Below are positions 8,844 to 16,593 of a DNA stretch of 22,104 nt, one piece after another. The notes under the pieces were generated by a model. It did no database searches and was not told the DNA's origin. It worked only from the letters and a program-made list of their open reading frames with translations. The stretch is from positions 65,567-87,670 of the forward strand of contig DDFA01000109.1 in assembly GCA_002336975.1 (NCBI GenBank), read 5' to 3'. The position numbers and the translations under genes are program-made. Source of the stretch: Phyllobacteriaceae bacterium UBA1940 (GTDB lineage: Bacteria > Pseudomonadota > Alphaproteobacteria > Rhizobiales > Rhizobiaceae). The first letter of the stretch is position 1. Each line of letters starts with the position of its first letter.

Positions 8844-10595
8844 CTATCTTTGTAGCGTGAGGCCGAGGAAGACGCTGTTGACCTGCGAATCGCGGTTGGG
8901 CAGCGTCGAATCGACCCGTTCGTAGCGATAGCGGCCCTTCAGGCCGGCATAGCGGTTCAGCCACCAGGTCAGCGAGGTTTCACCCGCCATGGTCAGGTCG
9001 CGCCCCGCCAGTCCGATATAGTCGCGATAACCGAGACTGAGGGAAGCCGCCGCCGACAGGTTGGACCTAATCTGCCGCTCGACGCCGATCGACGACCCGT
9101 AGAGGATCGAGCCGCTTTCGCCGGCGGTAGTCGTGCCCTCGACGGTCGTCGAGGCGTCGAAATTGACCACGGTGCCGCGTTCGGGCGACCAGGCCAGCTT
9201 GGCGGCGGTCGTCAGTCCCGACACATCGACCAGCCGGCTGTCGTCGAAGTTTTCGTCGATCCAGCCGACCGATACCTCGCCATTGAGTTTCTCGCCGAGA
9301 TCGATCTCGACGCCGGCCCTGGCGCCGATGCGATCCGATGAGCGCTGGTAGCCCGCGGTGTCGAGCCGCAGGTCGTAATTGCGGCGGCCGATTTCGGCCT
9401 CGACAAACGGGGTCAAGGCGGGCGAAACCTCGTAGCCGAGACGCAGCGCGCCGGAATAGAGGGTCGAGTTGCGCTCTTCCTGCGACAGCGTGCCGCCGCC
9501 GCCGACATCGGCGGCGCCATAGGCCTGGCGCGCGAGGCTTGCCGTCGTCGTCACCCTGAATTTTCCGAGGTCTTTCTGCAGGCCGACGCTGCCGCTCAGA
9601 TCGTGGCGCAGCGGGCGCGACACGTTCGGCGGCAGCACCACCGGCGACGAGGCGGTTTCGCGGCGCAGGCCATAGCCGAGCTTGGCGATGGCGCGCAGTC
9701 CCTCGTTGATGTCGAGGTTCAATGCGCCGTCGACGCCCGCCGACGGATCCTCGACCTGTTCGCCCGCCACCGATTTGCGATAGGTGCCGTAGGCATTGAT
9801 CTGCGCCGAATGGTTTGACCAGTCGGACGCCGCATTCAGTCGCAAGGTCGTTTCCGAGAGAACCGCGCCTTTCGGCGTCGAGCTGTAATTGGCGTTGTCG
9901 GTCGCGGTCAGGCCCTGTTCGAGCGTGGTGACAACATTGAACGTTCCAACCCGCAAGCCAAGCGGCGCGTAGGGATTTTCCTCCGGCTTCTTGTCCAGGC
10001 TCTCGATCGCCTCGGCGCGCCCGTTTTCGCGCTCGACACGGTCGTTGCGTTCCTGGTCGTCCTCGTTGATCGTCGCCGCCGGCTTGGTCCCCTCGACTTT
10101 TTCCTGGCCGTAGCGGCTGTCACGGTCGACCGCGCCAGTCGCCTCGTTCGAGGTGTTGCGTGCGGCGCCGGTCCTGTCGCCTGGCCGGGCGGGGGCCTCG
10201 CGGTTTGTGTCGCGTGCGGTGCGGGCGCGACGGGCGGGGACGAGGGCAGGGGTTTCGCCGAATGCGTCGGCGTCGGCGCGCGATGTCGGAAACAGGGTCG
10301 ATTGCCCCGCCGTGTCCTCGGTGACCTGGTCCTCGCCGGGATCGCTCATGGTGCGCGACCGGATCGCCTCGGCCTCGCGCCTGATCTTGTCTTCCTTCAG
10401 CTTGCGGAGTTTTTCCTCCTCGCCGTCGGCGCGACCGAGATCGGTCAGCACTTCCTTTTCGGTCAGTTCGCCGCGCAGCGGGGAATTTTCCTGCGCAAGT
10501 CCGGCATGCGTCACAAGCAGGATGGCCGTGCCCGCGGCCAGCCCGACCGTTCGCGCGCGAAGCAATCGCCAGCGATGTGAAACCAAACGCGGCAT
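8844..10595 (-). CDS. Putative outer-membrane beta-barrel protein (BBP2_2-like)
   Basis: About 583 residues in three parts. The first is a signal peptide (hydrophobic TVGLAAGTAILLVTHAGLAQ). The second is a long, highly charged, low-complexity stretch of about 170 residues rich in Glu, Arg and Asp. The third is a C-terminal region of about 370 residues with alternating hydrophobic beta strands, for example ALTPFVEAEIGRRNYDLRL and SAAASLSLGYRDYIGL. The strand pattern resembles the putative beta-barrel porin 2 family common in rhizobia. The chain ends in LTLQR rather than the usual terminal aromatic residue. I prefer the ATG at 10595, which has AGG 5 bases upstream and a clean signal peptide; an in-frame ATG at 10631 would add 12 residues. 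Its position between galU and kdsD hints at a surface-polysaccharide role, which is inference. Confidence 0.75.
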   Translation of the reverse strand: MPRLVSHRWRLLRARTVGLAAGTAILLVTHAGLAQENSPLRGELTEKEVLTDLGRADGEEEKLRKLKEDKIRREAEAIRSRTMSDPGEDQVTEDTAGQSTLFPTSRADADAFGETPALVPARRARTARDTNREAPARPGDRTGAARNTSNEATGAVDRDSRYGQEKVEGTKPAATINEDDQERNDRVERENGRAEAIESLDKKPEENPYAPLGLRVGTFNVVTTLEQGLTATDNANYSSTPKGAVLSETTLRLNAASDWSNHSAQINAYGTYRKSVAGEQVEDPSAGVDGALNLDINEGLRAIAKLGYGLRRETASSPVVLPPNVSRPLRHDLSGSVGLQKDLGKFRVTTTASLARQAYGAADVGGGGTLSQEERNSTLYSGALRLGYEVSPALTPFVEAEIGRRNYDLRLDTAGYQRSSDRIGARAGVEIDLGEKLNGEVSVGWIDENFDDSRLVDVSGLTTAAKLAWSPERGTVVNFDASTTVEGTTTAGESGSILYGSSIGVERQIRSNLSAAASLSLGYRDYIGLAGRDLTMAGETSLTWWLNRYAGLKGRYRYERVDSTLPNRDSQVNSVFLGLTLQR

Positions 10596-10657
10596 GACAA
10601 CCTGAATCCGCCATGACGCGGGGCGCGCCATGCTTACCAGACCGTAAACGCCGATGG

Positions 10658-10673
10658 TTAACGTATGGTTGAG
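10658..10673. promoter_or_regulatory. Near-match to a CtrA binding site
   Basis: TTAA, seven bases, TTGAG lies in the divergent promoter region between the barrel-protein gene and kdsD. It differs by one base from the alphaproteobacterial CtrA pattern TTAA-N7-TTAA. One near-match can occur by chance, so this is a pointer only. Confidence 0.2.
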
Positions 10674-10732
10674 CGTCTGGCTGGAACAAACAGGGTTGGA
10701 CAGGGCAGGGGCGAAATTGTAAGCGGTGCCGC

Positions 10733-11731
10733 ATGCACAAGGACAGCACTGTCAGCCCGGAATTCGCCGCCGCAGCCTCGGCGTCGGCCATCCGCACCAT
10801 TTCCACCGAACAGGCCGGTCTGGCGGCGCTGCTGGATCAGCTGAAGGCGGATTCCTCCGGCGCTTTCGCCAAGGCGGCCGCCCTGCTGTCGTCGGTGACG
10901 GGCCGGGTCATCGTCACCGGGGTCGGCAAGAGCGGTCATGTCGGCGCAAAGATCGCCGCAACGCTCGCCTCCACCGGCACGCCGGCCTTTTTTGTGCATC
11001 CCGCCGAGGCGAACCACGGCGATCTCGGCATGATCACCCGCAACGACGCCATTTTGGCGATGTCATGGTCCGGTGAAAGCCAGGAGTTGAGGGGGATCGT
11101 CTCCTATTCGCGCCGGTTTTCGATCCCGCTGGTCGCGCTGACCTCGGGGGCCGGCTCGTCGCTGGCGCGCGAGGCCGACGTGGTGCTGCTGTTGCCGAAG
11201 GCGAAGGAAGCGTGCCCGCACGGCCTTGCGCCGACGACGTCGGCGCTGCTGCAACTGGTTCTGGGCGATGCGCTTGCGGTTGCGCTGCTTGAAGCGCGCG
11301 GCTTCACCCCTGACGATTTTCTCGGCTACCACCCCGGCGGCAAGCTGGGTGCATCGCTGACGCACCTGTCGCAGATCATGCGCCAGGGCGAGGACCTGCC
11401 GCTGGTGCCGGTTGGTACGACCATGCCGGACGCGGTGATGACGCTGTCGAAAAAGAAGGTCGGCTGCGTCATCGTCGTCGATCGCGACGGCGCGCTGGCG
11501 GGCATCATCACCGATGGCGACGTCGCCCGCAACCTGCACCGCAATCTCAAGGACGTGTCGGTGGAGGAGATCATGACGCGAACGCCCAAGACGGTCGGCG
11601 GCGACATGTCGGCGGGCGCGGCGATCGCCTATCTCAACGAGAACAAGATCGGGGCGCTGGTCGTCGTCGACGGCGACCGGCCGGTCGGCGTCGTGCATTT
11701 CCACGACCTGCTGCGCGTCGGCGCAGTCTGA
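10733..11731 (+). CDS. kdsD: D-arabinose-5-phosphate isomerase (KpsF/GutQ family)
   Basis: A 332-residue cytoplasmic enzyme that converts ribulose-5-phosphate to arabinose-5-phosphate, the first step toward Kdo of LPS or K antigen. An N-terminal SIS sugar-isomerase domain spans about 45-190, with the substrate-loop lysine in VTGVGKSGHVG (Lys66) and the family motifs HPAEANHGDLGMI, SWSGES and CPHGLAPTTS. Two CBS domains follow at about 212-265 and 275-330, as in full-length KdsD. The start ATG lies about 137 bases from the divergent barrel-protein start; a purine-rich GCAGGGGCGAAA is upstream but rather distant. The gene converges on the NfeD gene with only 3 bases between stops. Confidence 0.96.
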   Translation: MHKDSTVSPEFAAAASASAIRTISTEQAGLAALLDQLKADSSGAFAKAAALLSSVTGRVIVTGVGKSGHVGAKIAATLASTGTPAFFVHPAEANHGDLGMITRNDAILAMSWSGESQELRGIVSYSRRFSIPLVALTSGAGSSLAREADVVLLLPKAKEACPHGLAPTTSALLQLVLGDALAVALLEARGFTPDDFLGYHPGGKLGASLTHLSQIMRQGEDLPLVPVGTTMPDAVMTLSKKKVGCVIVVDRDGALAGIITDGDVARNLHRNLKDVSVEEIMTRTPKTVGGDMSAGAAIAYLNENKIGALVVVDGDRPVGVVHFHDLLRVGAV

Positions 11732-11734
11732 CCG

Positions 11735-12193
11735 TCAGATCACCTCGACCGTCAGTTCGCCGCCGCCGGCGGCCACCACCTTGACCCGGGTTCCAGGCGC
11801 GGCGTCAGGTCCTGTCACCTTCCACACGGTGTCGTCGATGCGGATGCGCCCCCGGCCTTCCAGGATCGGCTCCTGCAAGGTGGCGGTGCGGCCGACAAGC
11901 TGTGCGTCGCGGCGGTTGAGCAGCGGTTCGTCGCTGTCCGACTGGCGGTTGCGCATGATGCGATGGCCGGCCCAGGCCGAGATCAGCGCCAGCGCCAGGA
12001 AGACCAGCACCTGGACCTGCCAGCTCCACCATGGGATCTCCCACAACTGCACCGACAGCGCGCCGACCAGCAGCGCCGCGATGCCGATCCACAGCAGGAA
12101 GACACCCGGCAACAGGATTTCCAGCGCCAGCAGCACGAAGCCGAGCACCATCCAGTTCCAGGGGCCGAGTTCGCCGAAAATCCGTTCCAACAT
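11735..12193 (-). CDS. NfeD-like membrane protein
   Basis: A 152-residue protein of the short NfeD type. The N-terminal half holds hydrophobic membrane segments (about 12-50 and 60-78). The C-terminal part (about 90-150) is the OB-fold domain with LVGRTATLQEPI, GRGRIRIDD and WKVTGPD. Short NfeD proteins usually pair with an SPFH/stomatin-like protein encoded next door and are thought to help organise membrane microdomains or proteolysis. Here the SPFH gene lies 21 bases upstream on the same strand, the classical arrangement. The stop codons of this gene and kdsD both lie inside the small palindrome TCTGACCGTCAGA (11727-11739). Confidence 0.92.
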   Translation of the reverse strand: MLERIFGELGPWNWMVLGFVLLALEILLPGVFLLWIGIAALLVGALSVQLWEIPWWSWQVQVLVFLALALISAWAGHRIMRNRQSDSDEPLLNRRDAQLVGRTATLQEPILEGRGRIRIDDTVWKVTGPDAAPGTRVKVVAAGGGELTVEVI

Positions 12194-12214
12194 GCCGATC
12201 CTCCCGGTCGCGGA

Positions 12215-13168
12215 CTATGACTGGTCGGCGCCGCCGACGCGCGGCGTCGTGCGCGGCGGACGCGCCGGAGCTTGCGGCCCGTCATTGCCGAAAACTTCCC
12301 TGGCGATCTGGCCGATGCCGCCGAGCGACCCGATCAGCGACGACGCCTCCAGCGGCATCAGCACGATCTTGGAATTGTTGGCGGACGCGATCTTGGTCAG
12401 CGCCTCAGTGTATTTCTGGGCGACGAAATAGTTGACCGCCTGCACGTCGCCCTTGGCGATGGCCTCGGAGACGACCTGGGTGGCGCGGGCTTCGGCTTCG
12501 GCTGCGCGCTCGCGCGCCTCGGCGTCGCGGAAGGCGGCCTCGCGGCGGCCCTCGGCCTCCAGCACCTGCGCCTGCTTCAGGCCCTCGGCCTCGAGGATCT
12601 GGGCGCGCTTGTTGCGCTCGGCCATCATCTGGCGCGCCATCGATTCCACCAGATTGGCAGGCGGGTTGATGTCCTTGATCTCGACGCGGGTCATCTTGAT
12701 GCCCCACGGGTGGGCCGCATCGTCGACGATCTTGAGCAGCCGCTCGTTGATCGCGTCGCGGTTCGACAGCAATTCGTCGAGATCCATCGACCCCATCACC
12801 GAGCGGATATTGGTCATGGTCAGGTTGAGGATGGCGTTTTGCAGCCCGGACACCTGATAGGCGGCCTGCGGCGCGTTGAGCACCTGATAGAACGCCACGC
12901 CGTCGACCGAGACGATCGCATTGTCCTTGGTGATGACCTCCTGGGTCGGCACGTCCAGCACCTGCTCCATCATGTTCATCTTCGAGCCGATGCGGTCGAT
13001 GAACGGAATGATCAGGTTGAGGCCGGGGCTGAGCGTGCGGGTGTAGCGCCCGAAACGCTCGACCGTGTAGTTGAATCCCTGCGGCACCGTCTTGATGCCG
13101 GCGAAGATGAGCAGCAGCACAAGAACGACAAGGACGGGAATGACGATATCAAAGGCCGAATACCCCAT
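12215..13168 (-). CDS. SPFH/band 7 stomatin-like membrane protein (QmcA type)
   Basis: A 317-residue protein with one N-terminal membrane anchor (about 7-25, [17 protein letters not shown]). An SPFH/band 7 domain follows (about 27-190; [45 protein letters not shown]), then an Ala/Glu-rich coiled coil (about 180-245) and a Pro/Arg-rich tail. The family forms large oligomers on the inner membrane and is linked to FtsH regulation and membrane microdomains. The ATG is preceded by AGGGGG with 5-base spacing. It is followed 21 bases later by its NfeD partner. hemH lies 102 bases upstream on the same strand and could be co-transcribed. Confidence 0.95.
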   Translation of the reverse strand: MGYSAFDIVIPVLVVLVLLLIFAGIKTVPQGFNYTVERFGRYTRTLSPGLNLIIPFIDRIGSKMNMMEQVLDVPTQEVITKDNAIVSVDGVAFYQVLNAPQAAYQVSGLQNAILNLTMTNIRSVMGSMDLDELLSNRDAINERLLKIVDDAAHPWGIKMTRVEIKDINPPANLVESMARQMMAERNKRAQILEAEGLKQAQVLEAEGRREAAFRDAEARERAAEAEARATQVVSEAIAKGDVQAVNYFVAQKYTEALTKIASANNSKIVLMPLEASSLIGSLGGIGQIAREVFGNDGPQAPARPPRTTPRVGGADQS

Positions 13169-13227
13169 AAGTTCCCCCTGGTTGACGACGCCCGACTGTC
13201 GCCTTCGATTCGATTTAGGAGGTAACT

Positions 13228-13299
13228 ATGGCAGCATCAATAGGATGCGCCAAATGTCGGCCTCGGCGCCTCAGATCCAGCCGGACAGTTCGCGCCTGA
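13228..13299 (+). CDS. Candidate 23-residue small ORF with perfect Shine-Dalgarno
   Basis: AGGAGGT at 13217-13223 lies 4 bases before an ATG at 13228 on the plus strand. It opens a 23-codon frame ending at TGA 13297-13299, with protein start MAASIGCAKCRP and a basic end. A CxxC pair is present. The ORF occupies the gap between the SPFH gene and hemH and overlaps the hemH 3' end antisense. I recognise no family. A strong ribosome site in a short gap is suggestive, but on the minus strand the same bases form an anti-Shine-Dalgarno-like motif that may be the real reason for the sequence. Confidence 0.25.
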   Translation: MAASIGCAKCRPRRLRSSRTVRA

Positions 13300-14332
13300 C
13301 GATCGCCTCGATCACCGCCATGCCGTCGTCGCTGTCGTTGAGGCAGGCGATGTGGGCGAAATCCTCGCCGCCGGCATGCAGGAAGATCTCGCGCACCTCG
13401 CCGTCGATCTCCTCGAGCGTCTCGATGCAGTCGGCAGAAAACCCCGGATTGAGGATGGCGATGCGCTTGACGCCATCCCGGGCCAACTGCTCGACCGTCT
13501 TGTCGGTGTAGGGTTGCAGCCACTCCTGCGCGCCGAAGCGAGACTGGAAGGTGGTGATCAGGCGCCTGTCGTCCCAGCCCAGCCGTTCGCGCAGCAGCCG
13601 CGTCGTCTTCAGGCAGTGACAGTGATAGGGGTCGCCCTTCTCGAAATAGGTTTTCGGGATGCCATGATAGGAGGCGATGACCACCTCGGGCTCGAAATCA
13701 AGCGCGGCGAGCTGGGTCGTCAGCGAATTGGCCAGCGCCCCGATGAACACCGGCTCGTCGAAATAACGCGGCACGCTGCGCACCGTCGGCTGGTCGCGCA
13801 TCGCCATCAGCTTGCGGTAGAGCTTGTCGTTGGCGGTGGCGGTGGTGGTGGCCGAATATTGCGGATAGAGCGGGAAATAGACGATGCGGTCGCAGCCCTG
13901 CGCCTGCAGGCGGTCGACGACGTCGGCGATCGACGGATTGCCGTAGCGCATCGCCCAGTCGACGACGACGTCGGGCAGGTCCGCCAGTCGCTGCGCCAGC
14001 CGATCGGACTGGCCGCGGGTGATGGTGCGCAGCGGCGATTCGTCCTTTTCCGTGTTCCAGATCGTCTTGTAGTTGGCGCCGGTCTTGGCCGGCCGGGTCG
14101 TCAGCACGAAGGCGTGCAGGATCGGCTGCCAGACAAACCTGTTCAGTTCGATGACACGCGGGTCGGAGAGGAATTCCTTGAGGTAGCGCCTGACCGACGC
14201 ATTGTCGGTGCCGTCGGGCGTGCCGAGATTGGCGAGCACCACGCCGATGCGCCGGCGCGGAACCGGCGGGTGGCCCTGCGGCGGTTTCGCCTCGTGCGCG
14301 GCCTCTTGTCTGTGTGTCGCCCGTTTGTCCAT
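13271..14332 (-). CDS. hemH: Ferrochelatase
   Basis: A 353-residue enzyme for the last step of protohaem synthesis, inserting Fe2+ into protoporphyrin IX. The signature GVVLANLGTPDGTD starts at about residue 30, after a hydrophilic N-terminal extension of about 28 residues. The active-site His223 is in VIASYHGIPKTYF and the acidic Glu304 is in NPGFSADCIETLEEI. The segment YHCHC (236-240) is also typical of proteobacterial homologues. The ATG at 14332 has only a weak GGAT upstream. The extension could be shorter in reality, but no better in-frame start is obvious. I saw no iron-response (Irr/ICE) box in the short upstream region. Confidence 0.97.
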   Translation of the reverse strand: MDKRATHRQEAAHEAKPPQGHPPVPRRRIGVVLANLGTPDGTDNASVRRYLKEFLSDPRVIELNRFVWQPILHAFVLTTRPAKTGANYKTIWNTEKDESPLRTITRGQSDRLAQRLADLPDVVVDWAMRYGNPSIADVVDRLQAQGCDRIVYFPLYPQYSATTTATANDKLYRKLMAMRDQPTVRSVPRYFDEPVFIGALANSLTTQLAALDFEPEVVIASYHGIPKTYFEKGDPYHCHCLKTTRLLRERLGWDDRRLITTFQSRFGAQEWLQPYTDKTVEQLARDGVKRIAILNPGFSADCIETLEEIDGEVREIFLHAGGEDFAHIACLNDSDDGMAVIEAIVRRELSGWI

Positions 14333-14400
14333 TGCCGATCATCCGGTTGCGCCACAGACATATCGCCGAACGCCGCGATTGCAATCGCCGGCGCTGCGGC

Positions 14401-14442
14401 AAAACGCAACGAGGCCCGCCCTTGGCAAGAAGGCGGGCCTCG
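14401..14442 (-). terminator. Intrinsic terminator after the 5'-nucleotidase gene
   Basis: An 11-base perfect GC-rich stem (CGAGGCCCGCC / GGCGGGCCTCG, 14410-14420 and 14432-14442) with an 11-base loop begins about 20 bases after the minus-strand stop. Read on the minus strand it is followed by GTTGCGTTTT. The T-rich tail is on this side only, so it should end the 5'-nucleotidase transcript before it enters the hemH promoter. Confidence 0.8.
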
Positions 14443-14461
14443 CAATTGCGGCCGGTTGAAT

Positions 14462-16525
14462 TCAGCCGGGGACCTTCAGGGCGCCGCCGACAGGCAGGTC
14501 GTTGGGATTGTAGGACGGGTTGGCCGCCTGCAGTTCCGGCCAGCGATGGTGCGCGCCGAGCAGCCGCTTGGCCAGCCACCAGTAGGTGTCGCCCTTGCGG
14601 ATGACATAGTCGGCCTTGGCGGGAGCCGCCGCAGGGGCAGCCGGGGCTGCAGCGGGAGCGGGAGCGGCCGGGGCGGCGTCGATCTTCGGCGCCTGGTTGG
14701 CGATGTCGCTCGAGCCGACGGGCGGCGCGGGCACGACAACCGGGGCAGCCGGCGCAGCCGGGGCTTTTGCCGCGGCTTCAGCCGCTGCCTTGTCGGCCGC
14801 TGCCTTGTCCGCTGCGGCCTTGTCGGCAGCTGCCTTGTCTGCGGCGGCCTTCTCCTCGGCCGCCTTCTTCTTGGCCGCCGCCGCCTCGTCGAGCTGCTTT
14901 TGCACTTCCGCCGAGGTCAGGTCGGTGATGCGGCCTTCGACCTTCGGCGTGTAGGGGCTGTGGGCGGTGATGTAGGCCGCGACGACCTGCTCCAGGCTCG
15001 GACCGTAGTCGTAGGCGTTCTGGCCGTTGCTGGCGAACAGTTTGTAGCCGTCGCCGCCGCCGCGCACGAAGTTATTGGTTACGATGGTATAGGTTTTGGC
15101 GTCGTCGAGCGGCGCCCAGGCGCCGCCTTCCATCGTCTCGATCGACTTCAGCCGGCCTTCATTCGGCGTGACCGCCTTGTCGAAGGAATATTTCAGGCCG
15201 GCGACCTGCGGGAAGCGGCCCTTGATTTCCTCGATCTCCGACAGGCCCGCCTCAATCGAGGCGCGCAGATCCTTGCCGGTCAGCTGGAACGTCGCCAGCG
15301 TGTTCTGGAACGGCAGCACGGTCAGCACCTCGCCCATCGTCACCTTGCCCTGGTCGATGGAGGCGCGGATGCCGCCGCCGTTCTGGATGGCGATGGTTAC
15401 GCCCTGATCCTTGACGCGGTCCAGCATGGCGTCGGCAATCAGATTGCCCATCGAGCATTCCTTGACGCGGCAGGAATTGCGGTCGCCGTCCAGCGCGCCG
15501 GCGGTTTCGCCGACCTCGACCTTCATCGCCTCCTGGATCGGCGCGCCGAGTTCCTTGATCTTGGCAAGCGCCGCGGCGTCAGGCGTCACCGACTTGTCGA
15601 GCCAGATCGGGTCGCCCTTGGCCTCCTTGACCACGCCGGCGTCGTCAAAGGTGACGACGACGTCGCCCAGAACCTTGGAATAGGATGCGGCCTGCACCAC
15701 CGGCACCTTGTAGCCGCCGGGATTGTCGATCATCGTCGGATAGGGGCCGGCGCCCTTGTCTTCGGGCTTGTTGGACAACAGGGTGTGCGAGTGGCCGCCG
15801 ACAACGACGTCGACGCCGGGGATCTTGGCGATCGCCTCCATGTCGCGCGGATAGCCGACATGGGTCAGGGCGATGATCTTGTTGACGCCTTCGCCCTCAA
15901 GCTTTTTCACTTCGGCGGCAATGTCGGCGACGTCGTCCTCGAACTGAATGTTGGGGCCGGGTGAGGCGATCTCGGGCGTGTCGGTTGTCACCGCGCCGAC
16001 GATGCCGATCTTCTGGCCGCCGACGTCGAGGACCACCGACGGCTTGATCTTGCCATTGGCCTTGGACTGGTTGTTCGGCTTGATGTTGACGCCGAGGATC
16101 GGGAACTGGGCCTTGTCGATGAACGGCACCAGCACATCTTCGCCGTCGTCGAACTCGTGATTGCCGAGCGCCATCGCGTCGAATTTCATCTGATTGAGGA
16201 AGTCGCCTTCCACCGTTCCCTTGTAGGTCGAATAAAACAGCGAGCCCTGGAAATTGTCGCCGGCGTTGAGCAGCAGCACGTTCTGACCTTCGAGCGCCTT
16301 GCGGCGGTCGGCGATCGCGGTCAGCAGGCGCGCCGCGCCGCCGTAGCAGGCGCCCTTGCCCTCGTCTTCCTCGGAGCAGGTCGATTCGTATTTGTTGTTG
16401 GATTCAATGCGGCTGTGCCAGTCATTGATATGCAGGATGTTGAGCGAATAGTCGGCGAAGGAAACGCCTGTCGATAAGGCGATGGCCGACGCCGACATGG
16501 CTGCGACGAGTGAAAATCTCTTCAT
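14462..16525 (-). CDS. Secreted bifunctional 5'-nucleotidase/UDP-sugar hydrolase-like protein with LysM-like tail
   Basis: A 687-residue exported protein. The signal peptide covers residues 1-24 (cut after SFA). The metallophosphoesterase domain shows all metal ligands: HINDWH (32-37), NAGDN (87-91), GNHE (121-124) and GGHSH (243-247). The C-terminal 5'-nucleotidase domain has QNGGGIRAS (about 381-389) and RGGGDGYKLF. An Ala/Lys/Asp repeat linker follows, then an Ala/Pro stretch and a C-terminal LysM-like unit (DYVIRKGDTYWWLAKRLLG to LPVGGALKVPG). Such enzymes hydrolyse extracellular or periplasmic nucleotides to supply nucleoside and phosphate; the tail may hold it at peptidoglycan. I chose the ATG at 16525 over one at 16588 because GGGAGA lies 6 bases upstream and the signal peptide then begins correctly. 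Confidence 0.94.
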   Translation of the reverse strand: MKRFSLVAAMSASAIALSTGVSFADYSLNILHINDWHSRIESNNKYESTCSEEDEGKGACYGGAARLLTAIADRRKALEGQNVLLLNAGDNFQGSLFYSTYKGTVEGDFLNQMKFDAMALGNHEFDDGEDVLVPFIDKAQFPILGVNIKPNNQSKANGKIKPSVVLDVGGQKIGIVGAVTTDTPEIASPGPNIQFEDDVADIAAEVKKLEGEGVNKIIALTHVGYPRDMEAIAKIPGVDVVVGGHSHTLLSNKPEDKGAGPYPTMIDNPGGYKVPVVQAASYSKVLGDVVVTFDDAGVVKEAKGDPIWLDKSVTPDAAALAKIKELGAPIQEAMKVEVGETAGALDGDRNSCRVKECSMGNLIADAMLDRVKDQGVTIAIQNGGGIRASIDQGKVTMGEVLTVLPFQNTLATFQLTGKDLRASIEAGLSEIEEIKGRFPQVAGLKYSFDKAVTPNEGRLKSIETMEGGAWAPLDDAKTYTIVTNNFVRGGGDGYKLFASNGQNAYDYGPSLEQVVAAYITAHSPYTPKVEGRITDLTSAEVQKQLDEAAAAKKKAAEEKAAADKAAADKAAADKAAADKAAAEAAAKAPAAPAAPVVVPAPPVGSSDIANQAPKIDAAPAAPAPAAAPAAPAAAPAKADYVIRKGDTYWWLAKRLLGAHHRWPELQAANPSYNPNDLPVGGALKVPG
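14781..14855 (-). repeat. Five 15-base tandem repeats encoding the AAADK-type linker
   Basis: On the plus strand the units are GCCGCTGCCTTGTCG and variants beginning at 14781, 14796, 14811, 14826 and 14841; the last is the most diverged. On the coding strand they give EKAAA then four DKAAA units. The repeat is in frame and probably forms a stiff helical spacer between the enzyme and the LysM-like tail. Copy number could vary between strains without shifting the frame. Confidence 0.85.
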
Positions 16526-16593
16526 GCTGGTTCTCCCAATCAATGCGCACGGCCTTTGACCCGGCCATTCCGGCTGCATTTTCAACAATCAAT

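Noticed and set aside
10637..10680. CCAGAC and GTCTGG inverted repeat in the kdsD / barrel-protein promoter region
   Set aside because: Six-base arms 32 bases apart are expected by chance in this composition.
13830..13856. GGC/GGT-rich run (ggcggtggcggtggtggtggcc) looking like a simple repeat
   Set aside because: It is the complement of Ala/Thr codons in the conserved SATTTATAND region of hemH.
13352..15964. Very long open frame (870 codons) on the plus strand across hemH and the 5'-nucleotidase
   Set aside because: It is antisense to two clear genes, runs through a terminator and a promoter region, and its composition (Arg, Gly, Val, Asp) is that of a reverse-strand shadow in GC-rich coding DNA.
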